DNA from: Marinobacter guineae
GTDB taxonomy: Bacteria > Pseudomonadota > Gammaproteobacteria > Pseudomonadales > Oleiphilaceae
Direction: 5' to 3'
Length of the DNA: 64,000 nucleotides
NCBI RefSeq assembly: GCF_002744735.1
Contig: NZ_KZ319339.1
Coordinates: 434,001 to 498,000, forward strand
Both the position numbers and the translations under genes were made by a program. Shown here piece by piece: positions 8,725-16,431 of the stretch. Each line of letters opens with the position of its first letter. Position 1 is the first letter of the stretch. A model generated the notes under the pieces. The model had not been told where the DNA came from, did not search any database, and saw only the letters and a list, made by a program, of their open reading frames with translations.

Positions 8725-9060
8725 AGCACGAAAGGAAAGCCGCTTAATCTAAATATTTTTTCATGCAGGGAATGTATGGCACCCGGGACGATAAATCCAG
8801 CGGCTGTTTCCAAAAATTACAAACGAAATATGTCAATAATACAGTCACTTACTGATGCATTTGAAGGTTTTTTCTATGCAAATCAACAGACAATACCGAG
8901 GGTGACGGAGTGCCCTTTTTTACCATTCTTTACAATTCAGTACCGGGCCCTCCATTTCGACCAACAACTTGGTTACACTTGGCATGGTTAATGTGTCCCC
9001 CCTTCACGGACGACCGACTGACAGCAGGCGGTGACCCAAGCGAATAAAAGGACGAGCGTT
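8725..9060. other. Intergenic region between the barrel gene and galU
   Basis: This 336-bp divergent spacer is AT-richer than its flanks in its first half and should hold promoters for both genes. I could not identify a convincing -35/-10 pair for either side. A 71-codon plus-strand reading frame inside it has no ribosome site and no recognisable content. Confidence 0.6.
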
Positions 9061-9900
9061 ATGATCAAGAAGTGTCTGTTCCCCGTGGCCGGATACGGCA
9101 CCCGATTTCTTCCGGCGACCAAGGCCATGCCGAAGGAAATCCTGCCGATTGTTAACAAACCTCTGGTTCAGTACGGCGTTGAAGAAGCCGCCGAAGCCGG
9201 CATTCACGAATTCGGCTTTGTAACCGGGCGAGGCAAACGGGCGATAGAAGACCATTTCGATATCAGCTATGAGCTGGAGCACCAGATTGCCGGTTCCGGC
9301 AAAGAAGATCTGCTGGCGTCAATCCGTGATCTGATTGATCACAACAGCTTTGCTTTTACCCGCCAGAATGAAATGAAGGGGCTGGGCCACGCCATCCTCA
9401 CCGGCCGCAATCTTGTGGGAGACAATCCGTTTGCGGTGGTCCTGGCGGATGACTTCTGTATCGGCCCCGAGGATGGCGAAGATGGCGTTCTGACTCAGAT
9501 GGTGAAGCTATACAACCAGTTCCGTTGCTCCATTGTTGCCATTGAGGAAGTGCCTGAGGATGAGACCCACAAATATGGTGTGATTGCCGGTGAATCCATG
9601 AAGGATGGCCTCTACCGGATCACCGACATGGTGGAGAAACCGGCGCCGGAAGACGCGCCCAGTAACCTGGCGATTATCGGTCGGTACATTCTTACGCCGG
9701 ACATTTTCGACATCATTGAGCGCACCCCGGCGGGCAAGAACGGTGAAGTACAGATTACCGATGCGCTACTGGAGCAGGCGAAAAACGGTTGTGTGCTGGC
9801 GTACCAGTTCAAGGGCCGCCGTTTCGACTGCGGCAGCATTGATGGCTTTGTGGAAGCCACCAACTACGTCTACGAGAATATTTACAAGAAGGGTAAGTAG
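9061..9900 (+). CDS. galU: UTP--glucose-1-phosphate uridylyltransferase
   Basis: GalU makes UDP-glucose from UTP and glucose-1-phosphate in the cytoplasm, feeding OpgH, GalE, Ugd and lipopolysaccharide synthesis, all of which are encoded or implied in this window. The 279-residue protein starts MIKKCLFPVAGYGTRFLP, containing the nucleotide-binding GTRFLPATKAMPKE signature; further family marks are VEKPAPEDAPSNLA and GEVQITDAL. The ATG at the MIKKC start has AAGGAC upstream; an in-frame start ten codons earlier lacks homology. Transcribed alone; the next gene converges on it. Confidence 0.97.
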   Translation: MIKKCLFPVAGYGTRFLPATKAMPKEILPIVNKPLVQYGVEEAAEAGIHEFGFVTGRGKRAIEDHFDISYELEHQIAGSGKEDLLASIRDLIDHNSFAFTRQNEMKGLGHAILTGRNLVGDNPFAVVLADDFCIGPEDGEDGVLTQMVKLYNQFRCSIVAIEEVPEDETHKYGVIAGESMKDGLYRITDMVEKPAPEDAPSNLAIIGRYILTPDIFDIIERTPAGKNGEVQITDALLEQAKNGCVLAYQFKGRRFDCGSIDGFVEATNYVYENIYKKGK

Positions 9901-9914
9901 GCTCCCGGGCCGGC

Positions 9915-10151
9915 CTAGCGGCCCAGGATCTGAAGGATCATTCGCCGGTTTTCCGCGGTCGTTCCGCGGAACCGGCGAAGCAGTTCCATCTCCTCCGCAG
10001 TCAGTTGCGCCCGCTCAAGTTCTTCCTCCAGCTCATCCAGCGACAACAGAAGATCATCGCTTTTATCGAGGGCAATACCCGGTAGCTCAAGTTGCCCGTC
10101 GTATTCGGGCTCCTCTGGCTCCCAGTGCTGAATGGGTTGCGAGTGCTGCAT
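9915..10151 (-). CDS. Small acidic hypothetical protein
   Basis: A 78-residue protein beginning MQHSQPIQHWEPEEPEYDG, ending MILQILGR. I do not recognise a family. It is soluble, strongly acidic, with a predicted helical Glu/Leu-rich stretch (DDLLLSLDELEEELERAQ) followed by a short basic segment. GAGG lies ten bases before the ATG; a TTG two codons earlier is closer to it. It converges with galU, 14 bp away, and diverges from the RibD-like gene. Coding is plausible from composition and the ribosome site, but not proven. Confidence 0.5.
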   Translation of the reverse strand: MQHSQPIQHWEPEEPEYDGQLELPGIALDKSDDLLLSLDELEEELERAQLTAEEMELLRRFRGTTAENRRMILQILGR

Positions 10152-10294
10152 GGCCAACGTACCTCGTCATTCAAACCGGAACGCGTGTCCCGGATAATGC
10201 CCTGCGAAGTGAATCAATCTGGAAATGTAACGTACATATAGCTTTGCACACAATCTGCCTATACTGAATATGGCAACAACCAAACAGGATGTTT

Positions 10295-11167
10295 ATGGTG
10301 GCAAGAACCCTGGATACCGACTTGGCATGGGAGTTGGTGCTTAGCGCAGTAGATCGCAGTAATGTGACACTGGCATTGCCAGGCACAGACACGGCGGCCG
10401 TAAAACTCAACGGCCACGGGGCGTGGCACCTGATTCAGCCGGCCACCGGCGAGGCGAAGGACCTGCTTTCGATTTTCTTACCGCTTTGTCGCCCACTGCC
10501 TTCGGATGGTCGCTCGAAGGTCATTGGCCAATTGGGCCAGAGCCTGGACGGACGCATTGCGACGGTTACCGGCCGCTCCCGCTTTATCAATGGCGATGAT
10601 GGCATTACTCACCTGCACAGGATTCGGGCAGTCTCCGATGCGGTGATCGTGGGTGCCGGCACCGCCTCCACGGATAATCCCCGCCTTACCGTTCGGCGCA
10701 CAAGTGGCCGAAATCCGGTGCGAGTCGTAATCGACCGTCATCGCCGGGTGCCAGACAGCCATTTCCTGTTCACCGATGGCGAAGCCCCTACTCTGCGCCT
10801 GGTCGCCGGCACCTATGAAAAACAGGACCACACGGCGATAGCGCCAGGCGTTACCGAAGTGCCCTGTCTGGGCGACGAGAGTTCGAGTGAGCCGGTGGAC
10901 CCCAGGCTGATTCTGGAAGTTCTGGCAGATTTCGGATTGAGAAAGATCTTTGTAGAAGGCGGCGGTGTGACGGTTTCGTCGTTTCTCAATGCAGGCTTAC
11001 TGGACCGGCTGCACGTGATGGTCGCACCCATGATTATTGGAAGCGGCCGGCCCGCCTTCTCACTTCCGGAAATCGATTTTCTGGACGATGCCCTCCGGCC
11101 CCGGGCGCAGCTGGTCAATCTTGGCAGCGACATGCTGTTTGATCTGGATTTCTCCGGTAAACAGTAG
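10295..11167 (+). CDS. RibD C-terminal (reductase) domain protein
   Basis: Similar to the NADPH-dependent reductase half of RibD, which reduces the ribosyl group of the 5-amino-6-ribosylaminouracil phosphate in riboflavin synthesis. The match starts near residue 75: IGQLGQSLDGRIA, FINGDDGITHLHRIRA, SDAVIVGAGTASTDNPRLTVR and, late, FVEGGGVTVSSFLNAGLLDRLH. There is no zinc deaminase domain, so this is not the housekeeping bifunctional RibD; the first 70 residues are unrelated to it. AGGAT precedes the second ATG (chosen); another ATG lies two codons earlier. Its stop overlaps a palindromic repeat, and it converges on the four-gene minus-strand cluster, of which it is probably a functional partner. 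Confidence 0.85.
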   Translation: MVARTLDTDLAWELVLSAVDRSNVTLALPGTDTAAVKLNGHGAWHLIQPATGEAKDLLSIFLPLCRPLPSDGRSKVIGQLGQSLDGRIATVTGRSRFINGDDGITHLHRIRAVSDAVIVGAGTASTDNPRLTVRRTSGRNPVRVVIDRHRRVPDSHFLFTDGEAPTLRLVAGTYEKQDHTAIAPGVTEVPCLGDESSSEPVDPRLILEVLADFGLRKIFVEGGGVTVSSFLNAGLLDRLHVMVAPMIIGSGRPAFSLPEIDFLDDALRPRAQLVNLGSDMLFDLDFSGKQ

Positions 11168-11195
11168 GTCGGATTAGCCGAAGGCGTAATCCGAC
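11164..11195. repeat. REP-like palindrome, third copy
   Basis: Same palindromic unit as the pair at 421-507: GTAGGTCGGATTAGCC followed by its near mirror ending TAATCCGAC. It begins within the TAG stop of the RibD-like gene and sits between two convergent genes, where it could act as a transcript-end hairpin. Confidence 0.85.
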
Positions 11196-11212
11196 AAACA
11201 GAAACCGCAAGC

Positions 11213-12166
11213 TCACGCTACCCGTGGCTTGCCGGCAAACACAAAAGCCATACCTGGCAAACTCGATACCAACACCAAGGCACCGTACCCCACGCTCAGT
11301 GCCACGCCTTGTTCCGCCGGCAAGCCCACCATGGGCCAAAGCACAGCGGCGGCACCTTCCCTGATACCCCAACCGGCAACGGTAAGGGGGACAACCATGC
11401 TCAGCAGCAGAATGCTGCCCAGTGCAATTATGACGGCCGCCGCTTCAAGGCTATTCAGATACCCTGCCCCCCAGGCCAGGCACAGGAACACGCCCAGATA
11501 ACTCGCCAGCACCAGCAAGGAAGAACCAACCTGAACCGGCAGGACCGGCCAGCGCAGTAACGATCTGAAAAGATCCCGGCGAAGGTGTCTCAGATAGGCT
11601 GCCAGTCTCTCCAACAGCCTCTCAAACATTCCCGAGGTCAGGGCCAGCCAGAGTGCAACTGCGAGGCACAGGATGCCTGAAACAAGCCAGAGGCCGTCAT
11701 CAATTGACCGGGGAGCAAACTGGCCGGTTTGAAACAGCCAGAGAACAGAAACGGCAACGACCAGGGCAAGCACGAGCTGGCCAGACAGGCGTTCGATGGC
11801 TACCCCGTGCACCGCAGACAGCCGCTCGCCTGCTTCGCGCCCGTGTCTCCAGGCTCGGTTCACATCCCCAAGCACCCCGCCTGGCAATACCTGGTTCAGG
11901 AATGTGGCCAGATAATATTCCCGTACCGCGACGCCAAAGGGCAGCGAAAGCCCGAGTCGTTCCACGGTATACCGCCAGCGCCAGGCCGACAGGGCCACCT
12001 GTAACACCGTGAGCGCGAAAGCTGGCAATAAAATAATTGGAGAAATGCGACCGAGCTCCTGCCAGAGCTCGCTGCCATCCACTGACCAGACCACCAGGCC
12101 GATCAGCAGGGCGGTAAACAGCCATCGTGCGGCTAATCGTGCCTGTCTGGTGTTCAGGTCGGCCAA
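11213..12166 (-). CDS. Integral membrane protein, LPG-synthase TM-domain / UPF0104 family
   Basis: A 317-residue polytopic inner-membrane protein with about seven to eight hydrophobic helices. It resembles the membrane half of lysylphosphatidylglycerol synthase (flippase-like) and the UPF0104 family: ARWLFTALLIGLVVW at the start, YYLATFLNQVLPGGVLGDV near residue 88, and a Gly/Pro-rich late segment (VPLTVAGWGIREGAAAV). The FLNQVLPGG...GD pattern is the family signature. Its start overlaps the end of the glycosyltransferase-methyltransferase gene by 13 bp, implying translational coupling. In this cluster it may translocate or anchor a lipid-linked product; substrate unknown. Confidence 0.88.
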   Translation of the reverse strand: MADLNTRQARLAARWLFTALLIGLVVWSVDGSELWQELGRISPIILLPAFALTVLQVALSAWRWRYTVERLGLSLPFGVAVREYYLATFLNQVLPGGVLGDVNRAWRHGREAGERLSAVHGVAIERLSGQLVLALVVAVSVLWLFQTGQFAPRSIDDGLWLVSGILCLAVALWLALTSGMFERLLERLAAYLRHLRRDLFRSLLRWPVLPVQVGSSLLVLASYLGVFLCLAWGAGYLNSLEAAAVIIALGSILLLSMVVPLTVAGWGIREGAAAVLWPMVGLPAEQGVALSVGYGALVLVSSLPGMAFVFAGKPRVA

Positions 12167-14109
12167 GTTGCCTCTCCGGGCGGCAGTGCCAGCAAATCAA
12201 TATGGTCTACCGAGACACTCAGGTGCCCTTCAGCCAGCTGAGCGCTTCGGGTTTGAAGCCAACCAGTCAGCTTTTCAGTACAGTCGGGTTCCTGCTCAAT
12301 CGCCGCCTGTACCCAATCCGCCATGAGCATTTGTGTCAGCGCTGCGTCACCGGCACCCAGTTTCCACACAGATTCTGCCAACTCAACGTCGTAACCCTGT
12401 TCGACGAGCCTTCTTTGCAGCATCGCTGACGCCTCCGGGCCGAGGGCCGCACCTGTTCCCTTATCACCGTGCTGGTGCCGGTTCACCAATTCCTGGAGCA
12501 GCGAATCATCGGGATGCGCCGGCGACAGCTCGAAATGCCCGGCATAACTCAGCACAATCAGGACGGCCGCTTTTCTGGCAACCACGGCTTTGGTTAATGC
12601 AAGCAGCCAGCGTTCTGAGACCAGATCGATCAGGGCGGACGCTGTCACCAGTGCCACACCCGGAGCCAGGTACTGCCCGATGTTTTCCGGAGTCAGTTGC
12701 ACGGCCTCCGTCTCGAACGGCACATCCAACGTCTTGGCACGCTGTTTTGCTTCACGCAGCAATCCGGCGTCCTGGTCAATGGCCAGCCAGGCCTGAGGCA
12801 CCGGCAGGGCACGTATCAGAAACATCGCGTTGGAGCCCCGCCCGGTACCGAGATCAACAATCTGCAGGGGTTTGTGGCGACTCCCGGGTTCCTGATCTGC
12901 GTAGTGTTTACACAGCCAGCGGTTGAGGCTTTCAGTCAGCTGCCGGGAGCGTGCCCGTTGGTCCGCGTTTTCCCTCGCCACCAGCCAGGAGCTGGCAAAC
13001 TCGGAATGCTGATGGGTGCGCTGGTTGAAACCGTTGAAATACGTTACAGCGGCCATGAAATCGGTGGCCGTGTCCGACCATGACCGGATCCGCCTGGATT
13101 CCTTCTTCGCCAACTTGCGGGCGTGTTGCAATTCTTCCGGGTGTTCCAACCAGCGCCTGATCCGCGCGGCCAGGGCTCTCACATCGCCGGCACTATACTG
13201 AACCACACCCGGACGCGCACCGGTACTGGCCAGGGCTCCGCCGTCCGACGAGATAACAGGCAGGCCTGCAGACAGAGCTTCATCGATCACCATGCCGTAG
13301 CCCTCGTAGAGAGAGGGAAACACAAAGAGATCCGATTGCTGGTACAGATCCGCCAGCTCAGTTTCACCCAGTTCGCCCGTGAGTTCGATCCTGCCTTCAA
13401 GGTCTGCTTCCAGGATCAACTGCCGCACGCACTCGCCATACTCCGCATTGCGGGTGTCCGAACCGACCAGGAGGCAGTGCCAGGGGATCGATTTGAGGGA
13501 TTGCAGCGCCTCGATCAGTTGATGCTGGGCCTTCCTCGGCGAAAGATGTGCTACACATAGAAGCCGGGGCACCCGGTGTTCAGCCGATGCGGCTTGGGGG
13601 CTTGCCCGGCTCGCGACTCTGGTGACACCCGGCTCGGCAACTCGGACCCCTGCCGCCAGGACATCGTAAGCTGCCAGCCGCGATGCGGTAGGTCGACTGG
13701 TGGTGACAATCCCCTTTACAAAAGTAAGAGCTCGTTTTTCCGCTTCAAAAAACCAGTCTCTGTCCGCCTCACTCAGGCCGGTTTCATCCGCCAGTGGATG
13801 ATGCACCAGCGCCAGTAACTGGAGGCGGTCGTGGTGTTTATTGACGACCTCCGGGAGGCCGCCCATGGCAAGCCCGTCCAACACCACGCAAGCGCCATCC
13901 GGCATCGCGCCAAGGTGCTGGTCCAGTGCGTTCAGGGCCGCATCATCCGGGCGCGGGAACCGACCCGGCAAACCAGTCACGCGAGCCTTGGTGCCCCGTT
14001 CATTGAGTGCCTCCACCAGCTTGCGCACATAACGATAGCCGCCGGTGTTCTGTTCCGGATCCCCCGGAACCAGAAACTCAATGACGCCCGGCGCTTCAGA
14101 TTCCGGCAT
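12154..14109 (-). CDS. GT4 glycosyltransferase fused to a SAM-dependent methyltransferase
   Basis: A 651-residue two-domain protein. Residues about 10-360 form a GT-B glycosyltransferase of family 4: NTGGYRYVRKLVEAL near the N-terminus, LCVAHLSPRKAQHQLIEAL, and the donor-binding FPSLYEGYGMVIDEALSAG (EX7E-type). Residues about 415-620 form a class I methyltransferase with the SAM motif VDLGTGRGSN and the acidic LAIDQD strand end. No signal peptide or membrane helix is seen, so it acts in the cytoplasm. I chose the ATG at MPESEAPG; an in-frame TTG lies 13 codons earlier. It overlaps the PTPS-like gene upstream by 14 bp and the membrane protein gene downstream by 13 bp. Confidence 0.88.
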   Translation of the reverse strand: MPESEAPGVIEFLVPGDPEQNTGGYRYVRKLVEALNERGTKARVTGLPGRFPRPDDAALNALDQHLGAMPDGACVVLDGLAMGGLPEVVNKHHDRLQLLALVHHPLADETGLSEADRDWFFEAEKRALTFVKGIVTTSRPTASRLAAYDVLAAGVRVAEPGVTRVASRASPQAASAEHRVPRLLCVAHLSPRKAQHQLIEALQSLKSIPWHCLLVGSDTRNAEYGECVRQLILEADLEGRIELTGELGETELADLYQQSDLFVFPSLYEGYGMVIDEALSAGLPVISSDGGALASTGARPGVVQYSAGDVRALAARIRRWLEHPEELQHARKLAKKESRRIRSWSDTATDFMAAVTYFNGFNQRTHQHSEFASSWLVARENADQRARSRQLTESLNRWLCKHYADQEPGSRHKPLQIVDLGTGRGSNAMFLIRALPVPQAWLAIDQDAGLLREAKQRAKTLDVPFETEAVQLTPENIGQYLAPGVALVTASALIDLVSERWLLALTKAVVARKAAVLIVLSYAGHFELSPAHPDDSLLQELVNRHQHGDKGTGAALGPEASAMLQRRLVEQGYDVELAESVWKLGAGDAALTQMLMADWVQAAIEQEPDCTEKLTGWLQTRSAQLAEGHLSVSVDHIDLLALPPGEATWPT

Positions 14110-14494
14110 GGTAGCTGGCCCAGGCGATATGGGATTCAGAGAGTGCAACTTTCAGGCTGACGATGCCCTGTCCGGTCTCGCCCAGCTTCCCCCCGTGGAT
14201 AGCCGCAGCCATGCGATCGAACACCATCCTGGCCATGAATTCGGTGGTGGTGTTCCGGCCCGACAGTTCCGGCAGCTCATCCAGGTTCTGCATGTTGAAC
14301 TCGGCCAGGATCCCTTTCAGGACCTCGGAGGCCAGGCCGATGTCGACAACCAGGTCATCCTTGTCGAGCTGATGGCGCTCAAAGGTAACGTCCACCACGT
14401 AGGTGGCACCGTGCAACTTCTGCGCCGGACCAAAGATCTCTCCGTTGAAACTGTGGGCAATCATCATGTGGTCCCGAACGGTCAGGCCGAACAT
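14096..14494 (-). CDS. Divergent 6-pyruvoyl-tetrahydropterin synthase / QueD-like protein
   Basis: A 132-residue T-fold protein beginning MFGLTVRDHMMIAHSF. PTPS and QueD enzymes convert dihydroneopterin triphosphate using a catalytic Cys and three zinc His (in E. coli QueD the motif is CGRLHGH). Here AHSF keeps the first His, but the second motif reads AQKLHGATY: the Cys aligns with Ala and the second His of HGH with Ala. TTEFMARMVFDRM and SESHIAW near the end match the family. So it is a PTPS homologue with altered chemistry, not a normal QueD. AAGGAG lies six bases before the ATG. It follows the dehydrogenase gene and overlaps the glycosyltransferase gene. Confidence 0.85.
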   Translation of the reverse strand: MFGLTVRDHMMIAHSFNGEIFGPAQKLHGATYVVDVTFERHQLDKDDLVVDIGLASEVLKGILAEFNMQNLDELPELSGRNTTTEFMARMVFDRMAAAIHGGKLGETGQGIVSLKVALSESHIAWASYHAGI

Positions 14495-14523
14495 AGCGTC
14501 TCCTTGTAGGTGATAATTTCCGG

Positions 14524-15531
14524 TCAGTAAACAACCCGGTGGCACAGTGTATCGCGGCCATCAATCAGAATTCGTGGCATGGATTTTGGCAGCTCATCAA
14601 ACTGGCACTCACCGGTAATCAGGACGTCCAGGGTTTCGTCCTGCAGTAACTCCAACGCAAGCGCCAGGCGTTTCCGGTAGTCCCAGCGAGGTACCCTGGC
14701 CGGACTAATCTGGCCCACCTGGCTTGATTTCAGAGTCAGTCTGCGTGGATGGAAGGCAGCACCGAGTGGCGCGGACACCGGCTGGTCCCCGTACCAGCTC
14801 ATTTCCACGATGGTGGCTTCCTGGCCCGCCAGGCCCAGAGCCGTTTCAAGGCCAGATGGGTGCCCGCTGGCGTGTATCACCAGATCGTGATCATCGGGAC
14901 CGGATTCGCTGCTGAATGTTAACCCCAGAGCTTCGGCCACAGCCTGCCTGTCGGGATTGGTGTCGATGGCTGTTACCCGGGTGCCGGGAATACGGCTGGA
15001 GAGCCAGGCGACGAGAAGCCCGACCACCCCCAGACCAACCACGGCAATGCGGTCACCCACAGCCGGCGAGCCGTCCCAGAGTCCGTTGACGGCGGTTTCC
15101 ATATTGGCTGCAAGTATCGCCCGCTCAGGGGGCAAGCCCGAAGGTAGCGGTGTCACCGCCGCTGCTGGCACCCGGTATCGGTCCTGATGGGGATAAAGGC
15201 AGAAAACCGTTTGCCCCTGCAGTTCGGCGGGCCCGTCGACGACGCGACCGACGCTGGCGTAGCCGTATTTGACCGGCCAGGGGAAGTCTCCTTCCTGGAA
15301 GGGTGCCCGCATGCGGGAGTGCTCTGTTTTAGGCACCCGGCCATGAAAAACCAGCGATTCGGTGCCCCGGCTGATACCTGAGTAAAGCGATTCAACGGTG
15401 ACAAAAGCGCCGTTGTCGTCAGCCCCGGGCGGCATTAAAGGCGTTTCCAGAATTTCACCCTTGCCAGCGCCGGTCACCCACCAGGCCCTGGCCAACTGCT
15501 CGGGGTTCTTGCCATTGGAATTGGATTGCAA
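14524..15531 (-). CDS. BchC-like medium-chain dehydrogenase lacking the usual zinc-ligand Cys
   Basis: A 335-residue MDR-superfamily oxidoreductase. The cofactor fold is clear in IAVVGLGVVGLLVAWLSSR followed by an acidic strand end (AIDTNPD). In place of the zinc-ligand Cys of classical alcohol dehydrogenases it has YSGISRGTES, as in the bacteriochlorophyllide dehydrogenase BchC group, so it probably acts without catalytic zinc. The start is a TTG (protein LQSNSNGKNPEQ) with AAGGAG six bases upstream; a longer frame has no supporting signal. First gene of the minus-strand cluster; it diverges from the CDP-alcohol transferase gene across about 165 bp. Substrate unknown. Confidence 0.85.
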   Translation of the reverse strand: MQSNSNGKNPEQLARAWWVTGAGKGEILETPLMPPGADDNGAFVTVESLYSGISRGTESLVFHGRVPKTEHSRMRAPFQEGDFPWPVKYGYASVGRVVDGPAELQGQTVFCLYPHQDRYRVPAAAVTPLPSGLPPERAILAANMETAVNGLWDGSPAVGDRIAVVGLGVVGLLVAWLSSRIPGTRVTAIDTNPDRQAVAEALGLTFSSESGPDDHDLVIHASGHPSGLETALGLAGQEATIVEMSWYGDQPVSAPLGAAFHPRRLTLKSSQVGQISPARVPRWDYRKRLALALELLQDETLDVLITGECQFDELPKSMPRILIDGRDTLCHRVVY

Positions 15532-15696
15532 TCGAAACTCCTTTCTTTGCAGTGGCACCGCCGCAGTGCCCGGGCTGAACCTTAAGGTCTGAATGCGGTC
15601 TACGCTCGTAAGCACGGAAGGACAGATCAACTATAGTCAGTGTACAACGCATCCGCGGTATTTGATGTCTTCAAACCTATACGCTGGAGTTCGGTG

Positions 15697-16431
15697 ATGG
15701 ATTCTAACGGCCAATCCGCTTCAATCAGGATTCCGCTTCCGCTGGATCTGGCCTGGGGTTTTGGTCTTGTACTCACCCTCAGCTTCGCAGCTGATCGACT
15801 TACCGATCTACCCACCCTGTTCTTCCCATTCGTGTTTGTACTTTACGGCACGGTTGCCGGCTGCCTGTTCCGCTACTGGCCCCCAGCCCGTGATTTCGGC
15901 TGGGCTAACCGGGCAACCCTGCTCAGGGGTAGCCTGGTGGTTGTGCTGGTGGCATTGGCACCCTTTGCTGGCCTCATAGAAGGCAGCCTCTGGCTATACG
16001 GCTGGGTGGCGTTGCTTGCCCTGATTCTGGACGGTGTTGACGGCAAGGTGGCAAGGGCTACCGGATCCCAGAGCGAATTCGGCGCACGTTTCGACATGGA
16101 GCTGGATGCGCTGTTCATCCTTGGCCTCTGTGTCGCCGTTCTGGCGCTGGATAAAGCGGGCATCTGGGTGCTGGCCCTTGGCCTGATGCGCTATGCGTTC
16201 ATCGGCGCCAGCCACTTTCTGAACTGGCTCAACGCCCCGCTTCCCGAAAGTTTCCGACGTAAAACGATCTGCGTGTGGCAGATCGTGACCCTTTTGGTGG
16301 CGGTACTGCCGCCGGTAAATGACCTGTTTGCCAGCACCACACTCGCAACGGCACTTGCCCTGCTCCTGTGGTCGTTTTATCTGGATGTCCGCTGGCTTTA
16401 TCAAAGGAGAGATTCCAATGCTGTTCGCTAA
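15697..16431 (+). CDS. CDP-alcohol phosphatidyltransferase family protein
   Basis: An inner-membrane enzyme of about 244 residues that transfers a phosphatidyl or similar group from a CDP-alcohol to an acceptor alcohol. The family signature DG-x2-AR-x8-G-x3-D-x3-D is complete: DGKVARATG, eight-residue spacing to Gly, then FDMELD. Several hydrophobic helices flank it. The ATG at MDSNGQSA has GGAG upstream; a start 19 codons earlier lacks homology. It diverges from the dehydrogenase gene and its 3' end overlaps the YceI gene by 14 bp, suggesting shared regulation with both. Whether it makes a standard phospholipid or a special headgroup is unknown. Confidence 0.9.
   Translation: MDSNGQSASIRIPLPLDLAWGFGLVLTLSFAADRLTDLPTLFFPFVFVLYGTVAGCLFRYWPPARDFGWANRATLLRGSLVVVLVALAPFAGLIEGSLWLYGWVALLALILDGVDGKVARATGSQSEFGARFDMELDALFILGLCVAVLALDKAGIWVLALGLMRYAFIGASHFLNWLNAPLPESFRRKTICVWQIVTLLVAVLPPVNDLFASTTLATALALLLWSFYLDVRWLYQRRDSNAVR

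Noticed and set aside
8776..8991. 71-codon frame between the barrel gene and galU
   Set aside because: No ribosome site and unremarkable translation in an AT-rich promoter region.
10171..10410. Minus-strand frame over the start of the RibD-like gene
   Set aside because: Mostly antisense to a gene with clear homology; no ribosome site.
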